Below, piece by piece: positions 44,664 through 56,149 of a DNA stretch of 64,000 bases. Position numbers and translations under genes: made by a program. Source of the DNA: Larix kaempferi (Eukaryota > Streptophyta > Pinopsida > Pinales > Pinaceae); assembly GCA_027924585.1 (NCBI GenBank), contig BSBM01001936.1, forward strand, positions 702,001 to 766,000, read 5' to 3'. The notes beneath the pieces were generated by a model. That model was not told the origin of the DNA, ran no database searches, and worked only from the letters and a program-made list of their open reading frames with translations. Each line of letters begins with the position of its first letter. The stretch's first letter is position 1.

Positions 44664-46041
44664 TGTAATGTACCCACTTTCTGACCCAATGCAAAGAAGG
44701 GAACATGGCACTAAAATCTGGGCATTTCATAAAACTCAGCCCACTAATTAGAATCATAATAATTTAAACGTTGGTGTGCAGATACAATTAGGCAATATGC
44801 ATAGCGGAATTTAAAACTAATCCACACACACACTTCATGCTCATCCAGCATATCAAAATAATCATTAATTAAACATTACAGAAGTAAATACATAGACATA
44901 AGAACACTTATCTTCATTTTGCAACTGCCCAAGCAACTAGCTATGTCACTGCAACGTTCCACCCAGCCATAGGCTCTTCGACAGCTTATATTGAGAACGT
45001 CCAAAGGCCACCCCCGAGCTGGGCATGATTCTCACAAGGACAGGGGACATTCATTCTCTCACAACCAATTAATCATTCCATCTGATCCAATCCAGTCCAT
45101 AGCTGAGTTTATCAGGCTACAGTTGAGCCATGGATGCGTATTCCCAAGCTCAAGCCAAAACAATGAATACCCATACCCATACCCCAACATATTCATTTCT
45201 CACACAGCAAGATCAAACGCTGGGCATAGATACACATTTCCAGCAATGGAATTCACAAACAAGACGGCCATAGATTTTCCCCAAATCGTGGCTCACCCAA
45301 AATGAGTTGTGGGAAGGGAAATGCATCCACAGGGATGAAAAACATTTTCTCCCCAACTCTCTCAGCATTGAACAACAAAAACGGTCTCTATGGAACCCTC
45401 GTTTCATTCCTCTTCTTCCCCACTGGTATACAACACAAAAACTCCCTTCTCTACTGGGCGAATGAAGGAAAAACACAGCCAACATGCCTGGAAAACACCC
45501 AGGTAGCTCTAAAATCGTGAGGGAGAAGGAATGATCATGGATAATGGCTTGGGGAAGAAGTTCATGGCTCTTTTCTTTCCCAAGGAGACAAACACGTTTT
45601 TCCATAAAGGGTGGCTTGCCCATATTCGAATCTGGACAGCCATACCTCTCCATTCCCAAGGCATTAACTACCTCAACCAACTCTTGGGAGAAATCAATGG
45701 TTGGGTACAAAATTCAACATGGGTAGTTGAGGGTTTGATGGGTTATCTCATTGAAACTTGTCTTGACCTGATTGGATCAAGGGTTTGAATGTTTTCCCTC
45801 CCAATTCCTTGTGAAATCATGCCCCCAACTCTTTGTTGCATTGCATAGCTAGTTGTGGGTATTTTTATTAAAATGCATATTACATGATATTTGAATTTCC
45901 AATGTGCATTGCTAGCATGCAAACCATATGCATCACTAAATCGATGGTGGGGCCTTGGCCTTGAGCTCCTCACCATGATTTCATAACAATATTACATTAT
46001 TTATAATGTTAATGCCATGGGGTCAAACTAGGGACATTACA
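44664..46041 (-). repeat. 3' LTR of LARD-like element
   Basis: 1378 bp, adjoining the purine tract. Same length as the other LTR. Short open frames inside it are shared with the other copy and show no known motif. Confidence 0.93.
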
Positions 46042-46054
46042 TCCCCCTCCCCTT
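46042..46054 (-). other. polypurine tract of LARD-like element
   Basis: The minus strand reads AAGGGGAGGGGGA directly before the LTR. Confidence 0.88.
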
Positions 46055-47456
46055 GGAATAACACCGTCCTCGGTGTTCCAACACTTCAGACTATATACCC
46101 ACTTTACACATGATTCAAAATTCACAAAAGGTGACAGGTCTGGCCTGCGTTTCATCCCTTTACTTTGATCTTTCGGTACCAATTCCTTTGGCTTCCACAA
46201 TTGTTCTTGCTGGCTTTGATCGGCTATATCTGTAGGTGGGCATTGCCCTACAACAATCCCTTTCCGTTATTCGCCTTCCAGTTGATCTACAAGTCTGGAA
46301 TTTCATGGATGTCATCTTTCTTGTTGTCCCGACAACTATCTGAGGAAGACTTCCAGCCAAAACAAATAGCTTTTAGCCTGCTTCCATGATCAATGTGCAC
46401 AGCTGGCTCTCGCTTTTCTCACTAGCAATCATTTGGCTAGTAACAGCTGCAACAATGGTTTTCAATTCCTCACCTGTGAGACTCATCATGGCAATTCCTG
46501 TTAGGACAAGCATAACACAATGTTAAAATTAGTCAATTATTTTCCCAATTGACATGGAACGTCCATGCTTTACTCATGAGACTCCCACACATTTCATGCT
46601 TTCCCGCATACACATGAACTCATTCATGTTCATCCTTTCACAGGAGAATAACTATTTCAACATTCATAATTCCTTTCAAGCAATTAAACACAATTTGTTT
46701 TCATTTATGACATGCACTCAACCATCCTTTGTTTCTAAGATGCATCAGTCAAAGGAAAGAGAAGAGTAAGAGTTTTCCCCCTCTTAGTCTTGTTCCAATC
46801 CGGAGCCACACCATCATTGGTGGTTCTATGCTCCTTGGCCTCTTTCACTTCAATGTGAATGCTTGATTTGCCATTTCTTGGCTATGACACTTTAGTGTCT
46901 AAGGTTTGTCTAATGGCTTTCAACTAGGGAACCCTTCCCCATTGTTGCTTACAGAACCTTTGGCTGCTAGGGCCCACACAGTTCCACTATAACCATCTTT
47001 CATTACTGCTCATACTGAGCTCTTTAGGACCGTCACATGTCCACATGCATCCTCCAAATGCTTTCATAGTCCTTGCTTCCAGCAATACCTACACTCAAAC
47101 ATTGAGTCAATTCACATGTTTAGTGTATTTTCATAGGGTTTATCCCCAAATGAGAATTTTAAAAATCATAATTAAATCATATACACATGTATATTCATAA
47201 GCAAGAGTTGAAAGATAACCAAATACTTATCTTTATTGGATGTCTTCACTTTATCCCACAGGATTCTTCTTCGCTTTCCAAGCATTGGATTTCCCGTGGA
47301 TACAACAATGAATGTTGGGCCAACCCGCAGGCTACTCCACAACCATTCAAATAGGAAATGCCAGGCCAGTACGCTGACTGGTTTTATCAATTGTTTAAGG
47401 GAATGTTTGGCCAGCACGCCGGCTGCTCCACAACATCAAGTGGTTAATGTTACCAC
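46055..47456 (-). other. LARD interior, non-coding
   Basis: No protein motif on either strand. An earlier pair of related words (GGCCAGTACGCTGACTGG-like) occurs near 47360 and 47410 before the arrays proper. Confidence 0.6.
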
Positions 47457-47655
47457 CAACTATTCTCTGAATTTACCAAGACTTTTATAGTGCCCAACCA
47501 GTTACTCTCTAGATTTACCAAGAATTTTATAGCGCCCAACCAATTACTCCCTGGCTTTACCAAGCATTTATATCTCCAACCAGTTACTCTCTAGCTTTAC
47601 CAAGCATTTATAGCTCCAACCAGTTACTCTCTGGCTTTACCAAGCATTTATAGTT
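47457..47655 (-). repeat. 40-43 bp tandem array in LARD, five units
   Basis: Units contain GGTAAAGCTAGAGAGTAACT on the minus strand. The plus-strand word TTACTCTCT starts at 47502, 47544, 47584 and 47624, with one degenerate unit before. Confidence 0.88.
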
Positions 47656-47899
47656 CTTCCAGGGTCCTTCCCTCCTGTAATGGCCAAGGTTTCCAATAAG
47701 AAACAACAGTGCATTAGCTTGGTTGTCATAAGACTTATACCTGAAGTCTTCATTATTCCAACAAGAAATAAATGAAAATGAATACTTATCTGTATTGTGC
47801 ATTTTCCTCGCTACTCCACAGGTTTCCTTCTCTGCTTTACAAGCCTTGGATCACCTGTGGGGTGGATGCTTGGCCAGCACACCTACTGCTCCACAACAT

Positions 47900-48345
47900 C
47901 ATCCGAATAGGCAATGCCAAGCCAGTGCGCCAACTGGGTTTATCAGGCATCCCAAAAATCAGCATCCTAAGCCAATATGCCAACTGGGTTTATCAAGCAT
48001 TTCAAAAAACAGTATGCTAAGCTAGTACGCTGACTAGGTTTATCAAGCATACAATAACCATTTCCAAGCCAGTTCTCCGATTGGGTTTGTCAGGAAATAA
48101 CACCCTTCACCAATACCTCCACAACATGCAAATAACCAATGCCAAGCCAGTACACCGACTGGGTTTGTCAGGAATTAATTTAACAACATGCCAAACCAGT
48201 TCACCAACTGGGTTTATCAAGCATCCAGCAACCTTTCGCCACAACACCCAAATAACCAATGCCAAGCCAGTACACCGACTGGGTTTATCAGGCATACAAC
48301 AACCATTGCCAAGCCAGTACATCGACTGGGTTTATTAGGCAATAT
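47900..48345 (-). repeat. 47-50 bp tandem array in LARD, eight units
   Basis: On the plus strand the core GCCAGTACACCGACTGGGTT recurs; GGGTTT words start at 47936, 47986, 48036, 48083, 48161, 48210, 48281 and 48328. Two intervals are longer by about 25-30 bases because they also hold an ACAAC(A)...AATAACCAAT insert. Each core includes a short CCAGT...ACTGG inverted repeat. Confidence 0.88.
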
Positions 48346-51300
48346 GAACAATATAATATGATTATGTGGCTCCTTCTCTCATGCAAACCAGTGGTTCCCT
48401 CCAGGAACTCCATAGGTGACTCACTTGACTGCAGGCTAGCATGGCCCCAGAATACCCACTCACATTACACAAGGATGATACCCCTTTCTACAACATAGCT
48501 CCTCGGGCCTATCCATCTCTTCTAGTGTCCTTTAGTGTGAGCGTAGAAAGGTTACCACTGTCCATACAGTCCTCTTGAGCACCCTTTCTTCACTTTGCCT
48601 CTTAGCGTGCAACACCAAATTGCATCTGTGTAAGTTGATAGCACAAGAAGGATAAGCAGACTCATCAGTATTGTTGCTCAAAAATCGTAATCATGTTTCA
48701 TATCATTCACTATCAAGTATTGAAACACCAGGAATGCGTCCATTCCCTTAGGGTGTAGTCAATATTGACAACCTAACATAACCCACCACCCGAAAGGTAT
48801 GCATCCCTTTTCGATGTGAGCCATGTAGGCCCTAATCATACTCAAGCAGTCTGGAATAATAATGAAATAATAAAACATGCTTTGCATATTAATTCTAGTA
48901 GCCAAACATGCATATTCTTTAGCTAGGGTTACCGAATACTCATTCATTTTACAGATGTATATTTTCTTCATTTGCGAAGAATGGGGGCTCCCTTCTCTGA
49001 GTCAACAGTCCTTCGGTTTGCCACCCCAATTTTTTCACATGCCATAACCCATGCATGCCTTCTTGGCATAATTTACTGTCTCACTCTCATGCTTTACCAA
49101 CATGCAGTTCGGCTGAGACGTTATCAACATTTACAATGGTGTTTCACCCGAAACCCATTTCCAAAGCATGGGATCCTTCCCATCTAGTTTGGCTTTTGCA
49201 GGCCATCACACATGGTCTTCCTGCAATGTGTCATCCTGGCACACTTTATCAAATAGCCAAACAGTCAACAACATTTAGCAATAAGATTCAAATATGATTG
49301 TTCCATAACCAATCAATAACATTAATAATTAAATTCAATATGAATTTACAATTCTGTCTCCTACAGAGATTGATTTGCTTAGCAGTGAGTCTCTCCTCAT
49401 ATTGCTTGGCTCTTGTAAGTGGTATCACTCTACCCATTATGGTTTCACCCTTGTTACCATACATGAACATCCACCTATAACATGTCCTCCTGACACAATT
49501 CTATATAAGCCAAACAGTTATTAGCAATTATAAGCCAATTCTCAAATCTGAAATTTGTAAATCTGTTTTCCTACAGAAATTAGATTTGCAACTATGAGAC
49601 TATTCTCATAAACTTAAACCAAACAATTTTCAGACTTGTTTCATGCATAAATTTACAACCATGAGAACCTTCTCATAACCTTTGGCTTTTGCACATGGTA
49701 GATCTCGGTCTTTACTATGGAATTATCCTCATTGCCATACTCAAGAATTTTCTACCTGAAAACTGAAACTTCAATCAGCCAAACACGTTGTGAGTATCTA
49801 CGCACATAATCATTCATTGCCATAACAGTCACTGAAGTGATCTCAGAATTATAATACTCAATAATTCAAACACCTTCAGTTTTTTAACATTTGAAATGCA
49901 ATGAAATATATATACATTTCTATATATGCATCATTATCATAATAAAATTGCAAGCCATAGTCACACTATCCATGTAATTTAAATAATTGTAAATACTCAT
50001 TACTTCATATTCCATGCAGCTCTGCCCTTCCAACAGAGTGCTCTGGTAGCCCATCATATGTCTACCTTCTTCATGCAGTCCTTCTCCTACATTCATAGCA
50101 GCTTATGGAATGGTCTCATGATTAGCAATAGTCCACCATTTCATCTATTATCTAACTGCATTGAAACATATATATGTCACACCCATGCATTCACACAATG
50201 CATTTCAACATGTGCACCTACACATGCATGCATATTTACAACATTTACCAAATATTTCATTGCATATCTCTTCAATCCCATCTTGCATGATTTCTTGAAT
50301 ACTATGCATTCAAACATACTATGGACTAACCATGATAGGTCCATAAGTCCTCAGTGGCTTTGGTTGTTAAAATCACAACCAATATTCACCAATGGCATGA
50401 TATGAATTTATATGAATGCATTGAGGTTCTAGAAACTATAGGGTGTAAGGCTCCTTGCCTTCATTTACCCACACCTGATCATAATTGGTAGGTTAACATT
50501 CGTATTTAGGCACTCAATACCACATGCAAACCAAATCATCATAGTTTAACTGTAGTTGAAGGGGTCTTACTAAATTCTCCTTCAACATTCATGCAACTAA
50601 GCATAAATAACCATTACCTGCATGGTTGTTATTAATATCGCTTGATGTTACCTGATCAGTCGGCCTCTTACCAAGGCTACTCAGTCATTTTTCCAACATC
50701 ATGAACATGGATTTGTTGCACCATCCTCTCTTCATGAGGTTGTATGCAACAATCATCATCCACATCCTTTAGCCATGCTTCGGTTGTCTATGGTCCTACA
50801 ACCAATACGTACACAACTTAATTATTAGCAACCACCATCGTTTGATCTTAAGTGGCTCATTGCACATGTAAATCCCCACTTTTTACTAATATGCAATATC
50901 ATATACATGCAAAAACATTTTCACATGCACTTGTGCAATATGCCATCTAGTACATATTCACTTCATCTATCTATCCTCTTGCATTTCCAGCATCCCTATG
51001 CCATAATTTTTTTTCAAAATATAAATACAATAGCAAGAGAGGAGTTAAGGAATTCTTCCCAATTTCTTATTCCATCATGGAGTTCCTCATCCACATCATA
51101 GCTAATCATTTCCTTGGCTTCCCTACCAAGCATACAAGCAATCATTAGCTATGATATTATCATGAATTAACAATTCAACATATACATATGTGCAATCATT
51201 CATTCTTGCTATTTTCCAACCATGCAATTCTTATGCTATAAACAGAAATAGTTTAAGGTGAGGCATTTCCCTTTTATCTTCCATAATGGATATCACAACC

Positions 51301-51424
51301 AATTTCTCTTGCTGAGAATTCCATCCTTTATGCAATCTATCCTCCTCATCCCAAGAGTACATTTCACACTTTCAATGACTGTCTCCAGGGAAAAATGGGG
51401 GTCAAGGGGGCTTGCCCCCTTGTG
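48346..51424 (-). other. LARD interior, non-coding
   Basis: 3.1 kb without a recognised motif in six frames; only short unrelated frames and CA-rich, T-rich sequence. Confidence 0.6.
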
Positions 51425-52145
51425 GCTTCAATTGCGGAGCAATTCGCCGAATGCTTCTGCAGTTGCGGAGTGATTCAGTGAATGCTTCCGCAGTTGCGGA
51501 GCCATTCGCGGAATTCTCCCGCAGTTGCGGAGCCATTCGCGGAATGCTCCCACAGTTGCGGAGCGATTCGGAGAATGCTTCCGCAGTTGCGGAGCCATTC
51601 ACTGAACACTTCTGCAATTGCGGGGCGATTTTCCGAGTGCTCCCGCAGTTGCGGAACGACTCACGGAACCCTTCCGCAATTTCGGAAGACATTCCGGAAT
51701 TCTTTTCGCAGTTGCGGAATACTTTCCGGAATTCTTTCCGCAGTTGCGGGGTGGTTCACAGAACCCTTCCGCAATTTTGGAAGAGAATTCCTTCCGAAAA
51801 TTCCTTTCGACGCCGAACACTTAGAAAAATTTTCCACTGTTTCGGAGCAGTTTGCTGAATTCTTCCGCGTTGCGGAACAACTCGCAGAATCCTTCCGCAG
51901 TTTCGGGACAACTTCCCGAACTCTTCCGCGTTGCGGAACAACTCACGGAATCCTTCCGCAGTTTTGGGACAACTTCCTAAACTCTTCCGCGTTGCGGAAC
52001 AACTCGCGGAATCCTTCGGCAATTTCGGGACAACTTCCCGAACTCTTCCATGTTGCGGAACAACTCACGGAATCCTTCCGCAGTTTCGGAAGAGAATTCT
52101 TTTCGCAATTTTGGAAGAGAATTCCTTCCAAAAATTTCGGGCAGA
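51425..52145 (-). repeat. 31-bp satellite array in LARD leader
   Basis: TTGCGG words start at 51432, 51463, 51494, 51525, 51556, 51587, 51618 and 51649, exactly 31 bp apart. The array continues with 31-32 bp spacing to 51775, then as 62-bp dimers (one TTGCGG and one TTTCGG monomer) from about 51836 to 52088. Each monomer has a near-palindrome CCGCAGTTGCGG and several CpG sites. Because stop codons are absent from the monomer, long frames appear on both strands; these are a by-product. Confidence 0.93.
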
Positions 52146-52226
52146 ACTCATAGAAACTTAGAAAAATTTTGAAAACTTGAAAATTTTTGAAATTTTTCTT
52201 AATTATCAGTGCTGAGCAGGAAGCAT

Positions 52227-52233
52227 GCTTACC
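52227..52233 (-). promoter_or_regulatory. possible 5' splice site in LARD leader
   Basis: The minus strand reads AAAGGTAAGC, about 45 bases after the PBS, a good plant donor. Weak evidence: no acceptor was identified. Confidence 0.25.
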
Positions 52234-52276
52234 TTTGCAACTATGATAGGTAGCCCATAAAGGCCCAATGCTGCAA

Positions 52277-52294
52277 CCGACAGCTCTGATACCA
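52277..52294 (-). other. primer-binding site of LARD-like element
   Basis: The minus strand reads TGGTATCAGAGCTGTCGG, three bases from the LTR edge; initiator-Met tRNA type. Confidence 0.93.
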
Positions 52295-52297
52295 AAA

Positions 52298-53675
52298 TGT
52301 AATGTACCCACCTGCTGACCCAATGCAAGGAAGGGAACATGGCACTAAAATCTGTGCATTTCATAAAACTCAGCCCACTAATTAGAATCATAAGAATTTA
52401 AACGTTGGTGTGCAGATACAATTAGGCAATATGCATAGCGGAATTTAAAACTAATCCACACACACACTTCATGCTCATCCAGCATATCAAAATAATCATT
52501 AATTAAACATTGCAGAAGTAAATACATAGACATAAGAACACTTATCTTCATTTTGCAACTGCCCAAGCAACTAGCTATGTCGTTGCAACCTTCCACCCAG
52601 CCATAGGCTCTTCGACAGCTTATACTGAGTCCATCCGAAGGCCACCCCCGAGCTAGGCATGATTCTCACAAGGACAGGGAACATTCATTCTCTCACAACC
52701 AATTAATCATTCCATCTGAGCCAAGCCGGTCCATAGCTGGGTTTATCAGGCTACAGTTGAGCCATGGATGCTTATTCCCAAGCTCAAGCCAAAACAATGA
52801 ATACCCATACCCATACCCCAACATATTCATTTCTCACACAGCAAGCACAAACGTTGGGCATAGATACACATTTCCAGCAATGGAATTCACAAACAAGACG
52901 GCCATAGATTTTCCCCAAATCGTGGCTCACCCAAAACAAGCTATGGGAAGGGAAATGCATCCACAGGGAGGAAAAACGTTTTCTCACCAACTCTCTCATC
53001 ATTTAACAACAAAAAAGGTCTCTATGGAACCCCCGTTCCATTCATCTTCTTCCCCACTGGTATACAACACAAAAACGCCCTTCTCTACTGGGAGAATGAA
53101 GGAAAAACACAACCAACATGCCTGGAAAACGCCCAGGTAGCTCTAAACTCGTGAGGGAGAAGAAATGATCATGGATAATGGCTTGGGGAAGAATTTCATG
53201 GCTCTTTTATTGCCCAAGGAGACAAACATGTTTTTTCATAAAGGGTGGCTTGCCCATACCCGAATCTGGACAACCATACCTCTCCATTCCCAAGGCATTA
53301 ACTATCTCAACCAACTCTTGGGAGAAATCAATGGTTGGGTACAAAAGTCAACATGGGTAGTTGAGGGTTTGATGGGTTCTCTCATTGACACTTGGCTTGA
53401 CCTGATTGGCTCAAGGGTTTGAATGTTTTCCCTCCCAATTCCTTGTGAAATCATGCCCCCAACTCTTTGTTGCATTGCATAGCTAGTTGTGGGTATTTTT
53501 ATTAAAATGCATATTACATGATATTTGAATTTCCAATGTGCATTGCTAGCATGCAAACCATATGCATCACTAAATCGATGGCGGGGCCTTGGCCTTGAGA
53601 TTCTCACCATGATTTCATAACAATATTACATTATTTATAATGTTAATGCCATGGGGTCAAACTAGGGACATTACA
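52298..53675 (-). repeat. 5' LTR of LARD-like element
   Basis: 1378 bp, next to the PBS; see the 3' LTR at 44664-46041. Confidence 0.93.
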
Positions 53676-53680
53676 AGCTA
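53676..53680. other. target-site duplication AGCTA (right)
   Basis: Matches 44659-44663. Confidence 0.88.
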
Positions 53681-54151
53681 TCGATTTGTTTGATCCGATG
53701 GATGAAATTTAATGTCTTGTTTACGTTGTTCTTTTGATCAGGTGTCTGATTTCCATTATTACCTCATGATCACCTTTGAAGACATGATTCCTTGATTAGG
53801 TTCGCTTGTAATAACGATGCTCAGATGCAACTTCAACCATGTGTGATTCTATTAAAATCGTACTCCGATATTGTCCAATTTGGAGTAACACAGTCTGCGA
53901 CATCGTTTCATTGCAATTTAAATTATTGCAATTCCAAATTTGAATGGTTTTAATCACAGCAATTCATCATTTTCAATCATTATGATTCTCTTTAACTCTT
54001 CTTAAATCAGGTTGCAAGTATGAAGCATTCAGTTCGTCCTCTGTATTCCTTAAGAAAGGTTTCATATTTTTAGAAGCTTTCTTTCTTACGATCTGGTGTG
54101 AAAACATGCAGACAGGTTATGAATCCTTTGATCAATGTCATATGCAAGGAT
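53681..54151. other. no gene seen
   Basis: Continues the DNA interrupted at 44663. No motif. Confidence 0.5.
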
Positions 54152-54497
54152 AATTGCAGCCTTTGGTCTTTCAAGGACCTATGTCACCATCTTTTGATGC
54201 AGTTGTTTCTGATACTAGTAGTGATAGCGACGAGGAATTTTTTGAAATTCTGCCTGTTTGCATACCACCCTTCTAGAAGAATGACGAGAAAATCAACAAA
54301 CATCCATGTGATCAAGACAATTCCATTATTCATGACTTTATAATAAATGAGGAACCTGCTACTCCACCAAGTCCTGTGAAGCAAGACCCATTGATCGATT
54401 TTTCCGTTTTTGAGAATGTCATGGACAAGCGGGAAGATTCCATAACGGTTCAACAGGAGGATTTGTTGGACCATCTATTGCCTATCGTCATCAGCTA
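54152..54497 (+). pseudogene. acidic coding-like fragment, one stop, unidentified
   Basis: One frame from about 54152 to a TAG at about 54495-54497 has a single internal TAG near 54274. It encodes an acidic, Ser/Asp/Glu-rich product (D-T-S-S-D-S-D-E-E, E-E-P-A-T-P-P-S-P). It ends about 200 bases before an LTR-like promoter, so it may be the C-terminal end of a retroelement polyprotein. No family is recognised. Confidence 0.3.
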
Positions 54498-56149
54498 GTG
54501 GGTCATTCTTGGATTCCACAAATTTTGTTACGGGATTGCCCCAAAGTTAGAAAATGACACTTATCTCAAACTTTGTTGTAAGACCCAAGGGAATTATTTG
54601 AGTTAAGATTGTTCATATCATAGTCGCGGGATTTTCTGGATAGATAGCCGGATCCAATTTTGTAATCCCTATCCTTTGGGAATTTCTATTTGTTGTACTC
54701 TGTTGTAATTTCCTATTTAAAGAGGAATGCTTCTCGATGCTAGGGGTTGATATTTGCTAAGTTAGAAATCAGCAGGAGACGACTGGAGATACTCTGTCTT
54801 AGCAGAGCTTTCTAATTTTGTTTACAGACTTCGTTTATACAGTAAAGTAATCCCTTTGAATCATCTCTTGTTTGTTGTTCAAATTTCTTTGACAGTGCCT
54901 GATTTCTCATTCTGAATTGTCATCTACGGTGTATGATCTCTTTGGCATGTATGAATTAATGCTTAGATCTGTTGTATTGATTTCTCTTATGGCTGATCTG
55001 TGCATAAAATATCTTGTTAAATTTCTTTAATTAAGATGTTTTCTGTATCGATTTTTGCAAATGATTCATATGCTATTTAATCAATGTTAATTTTTCAATT
55101 AACATAGTAATTAGAGGTTGATCTTGAACAGGTTTAATTCCTTGAATTGTTTTCTTTTAATTTTTATTAATGGATTATGATCTAAGTGAATAGGTGAATG
55201 CATCCTTTTTAAACGTTTTTGTTGAAGTTGATAAACCCACTTGTTCTTTTCACCTCAAGATCGATCTGCACAACAACAAAGTCTTCCCTCATAATAGATT
55301 CTAACTTAGATTAAGTTCTCTTCTTAAGTAGATTAAGTTAGAATAGACTTAGTTTTAAAATTTTGTTTTTCGTATTGAAATTTGATCAATCGATCAAACT
55401 TATCAACTCATAGAGTGCCAGCGGAAGCCAAATATCCGTGGGAGAATTCCACACCAAACAGGCTGGGGATAGAACTACCCTTGCATAGGGTCTTTTGAAG
55501 CCTTTCAATCTAGGTTTTCACCCTCTATTGGGAGCCTTGGATCCATTCCAGCACCTTGCATTTACCCTACACAACCAAGCCCTCAACAGTTTCATTACCA
55601 TCATTTTACTTCATTTGTTTATCCCCTCCTCTTCGTTAATAAGAGAGTTGTGTGGCTAGTTCACTTTCATTTTCTTGTATTTTAGTTTAATTTCTTTCCC
55701 ACACCTTGCATGTGAAGGGATTTTCCCTCCTACAATATCGTGTCAGCTAGTTTAATTTGTTTTAAATAAAATTATTCTTTATTTTGTTAAGTAATAAACA
55801 TTTTCCCCACTTTTGCCCTGTATTCACTCCCCTTGTTGGTTCGTCTGATCCTGGGTGAAAAGAAAGCGAAAAAGTTTGAGTTGGCTAGTATAATTGTTTA
55901 ACAACTTATCTGGAAGTTGAGAAAATAAGCGTAGAGTTTTTTGGGAGCCTCATGGCACTTCATGTCCTCCTGTTATGCACCCGGCAATCTTTGGGACTGA
56001 TATGTGGAGCTAGAAGGGAACCTTGTGTCGCTTGTTGAGCACCCAACAGTTTCTCTCAAAGTGAAAGATAAGTGTTGAAGGTAGTCACAATAGTATAGGA
56101 CAATCAACTTTCAATTTTTCACTTTCAATACACATTAATCCCCTAAGCT
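54498..56149. other. LTR-like and decayed DNA
   Basis: Has a TATA-like TATTTAAA at 54714-54721 preceded by TGTTGTACTCTGTTGTAATT, resembling an LTR promoter. No paired LTR, and no coding motif further right. Confidence 0.4.
54714..54721 (+). promoter_or_regulatory. TATA-like box in LTR-like sequence
   Basis: TATTTAAA followed by AGAGG, the same context (CTATTTAAAGAG) as the TATA-like box in the copia LTRs at 58065 and 63826. Confidence 0.4.

Larger units (their letters stand above)
44664..53675 (-). mobile_element. non-autonomous LARD-like LTR retrotransposon, complete
   Basis: Two 1378-bp LTRs (44664-46041 and 52298-53675) with inverted ends TGTAATGT...ACATTACA, flanked by AGCTA duplications. 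The PBS at 52277-52294 and polypurine tract at 46042-46054 place it on the minus strand. The 6.26-kb interior has no Gag, protease, RT or integrase motif in any frame. Instead it carries a 31-bp satellite near the PBS and two further tandem arrays nearer the 3' LTR. About 60 LTR differences (about 4 percent) suggest moderate age. It needs proteins from another element. Confidence 0.93.

Noticed and set aside
44991-45710. Open frames of 104 and 165 codons in the LARD LTR
   Set aside because: Overlapping on opposite strands, not fully preserved in the other LTR, and without motifs.
47900-48345. Regular direct repeats with spacers, CRISPR-like at first sight
   Set aside because: Spacers are themselves repeated and the array lies inside a plant LTR element; repeats are degenerate and no cas genes exist.
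51482-52153. 223-codon open frame on the plus strand (and others on both strands) in the 31-bp array
   Set aside because: The frame exists only because the 31-bp monomer lacks stops in every phase; the product is a cyclic repeat with no start context or known domain.
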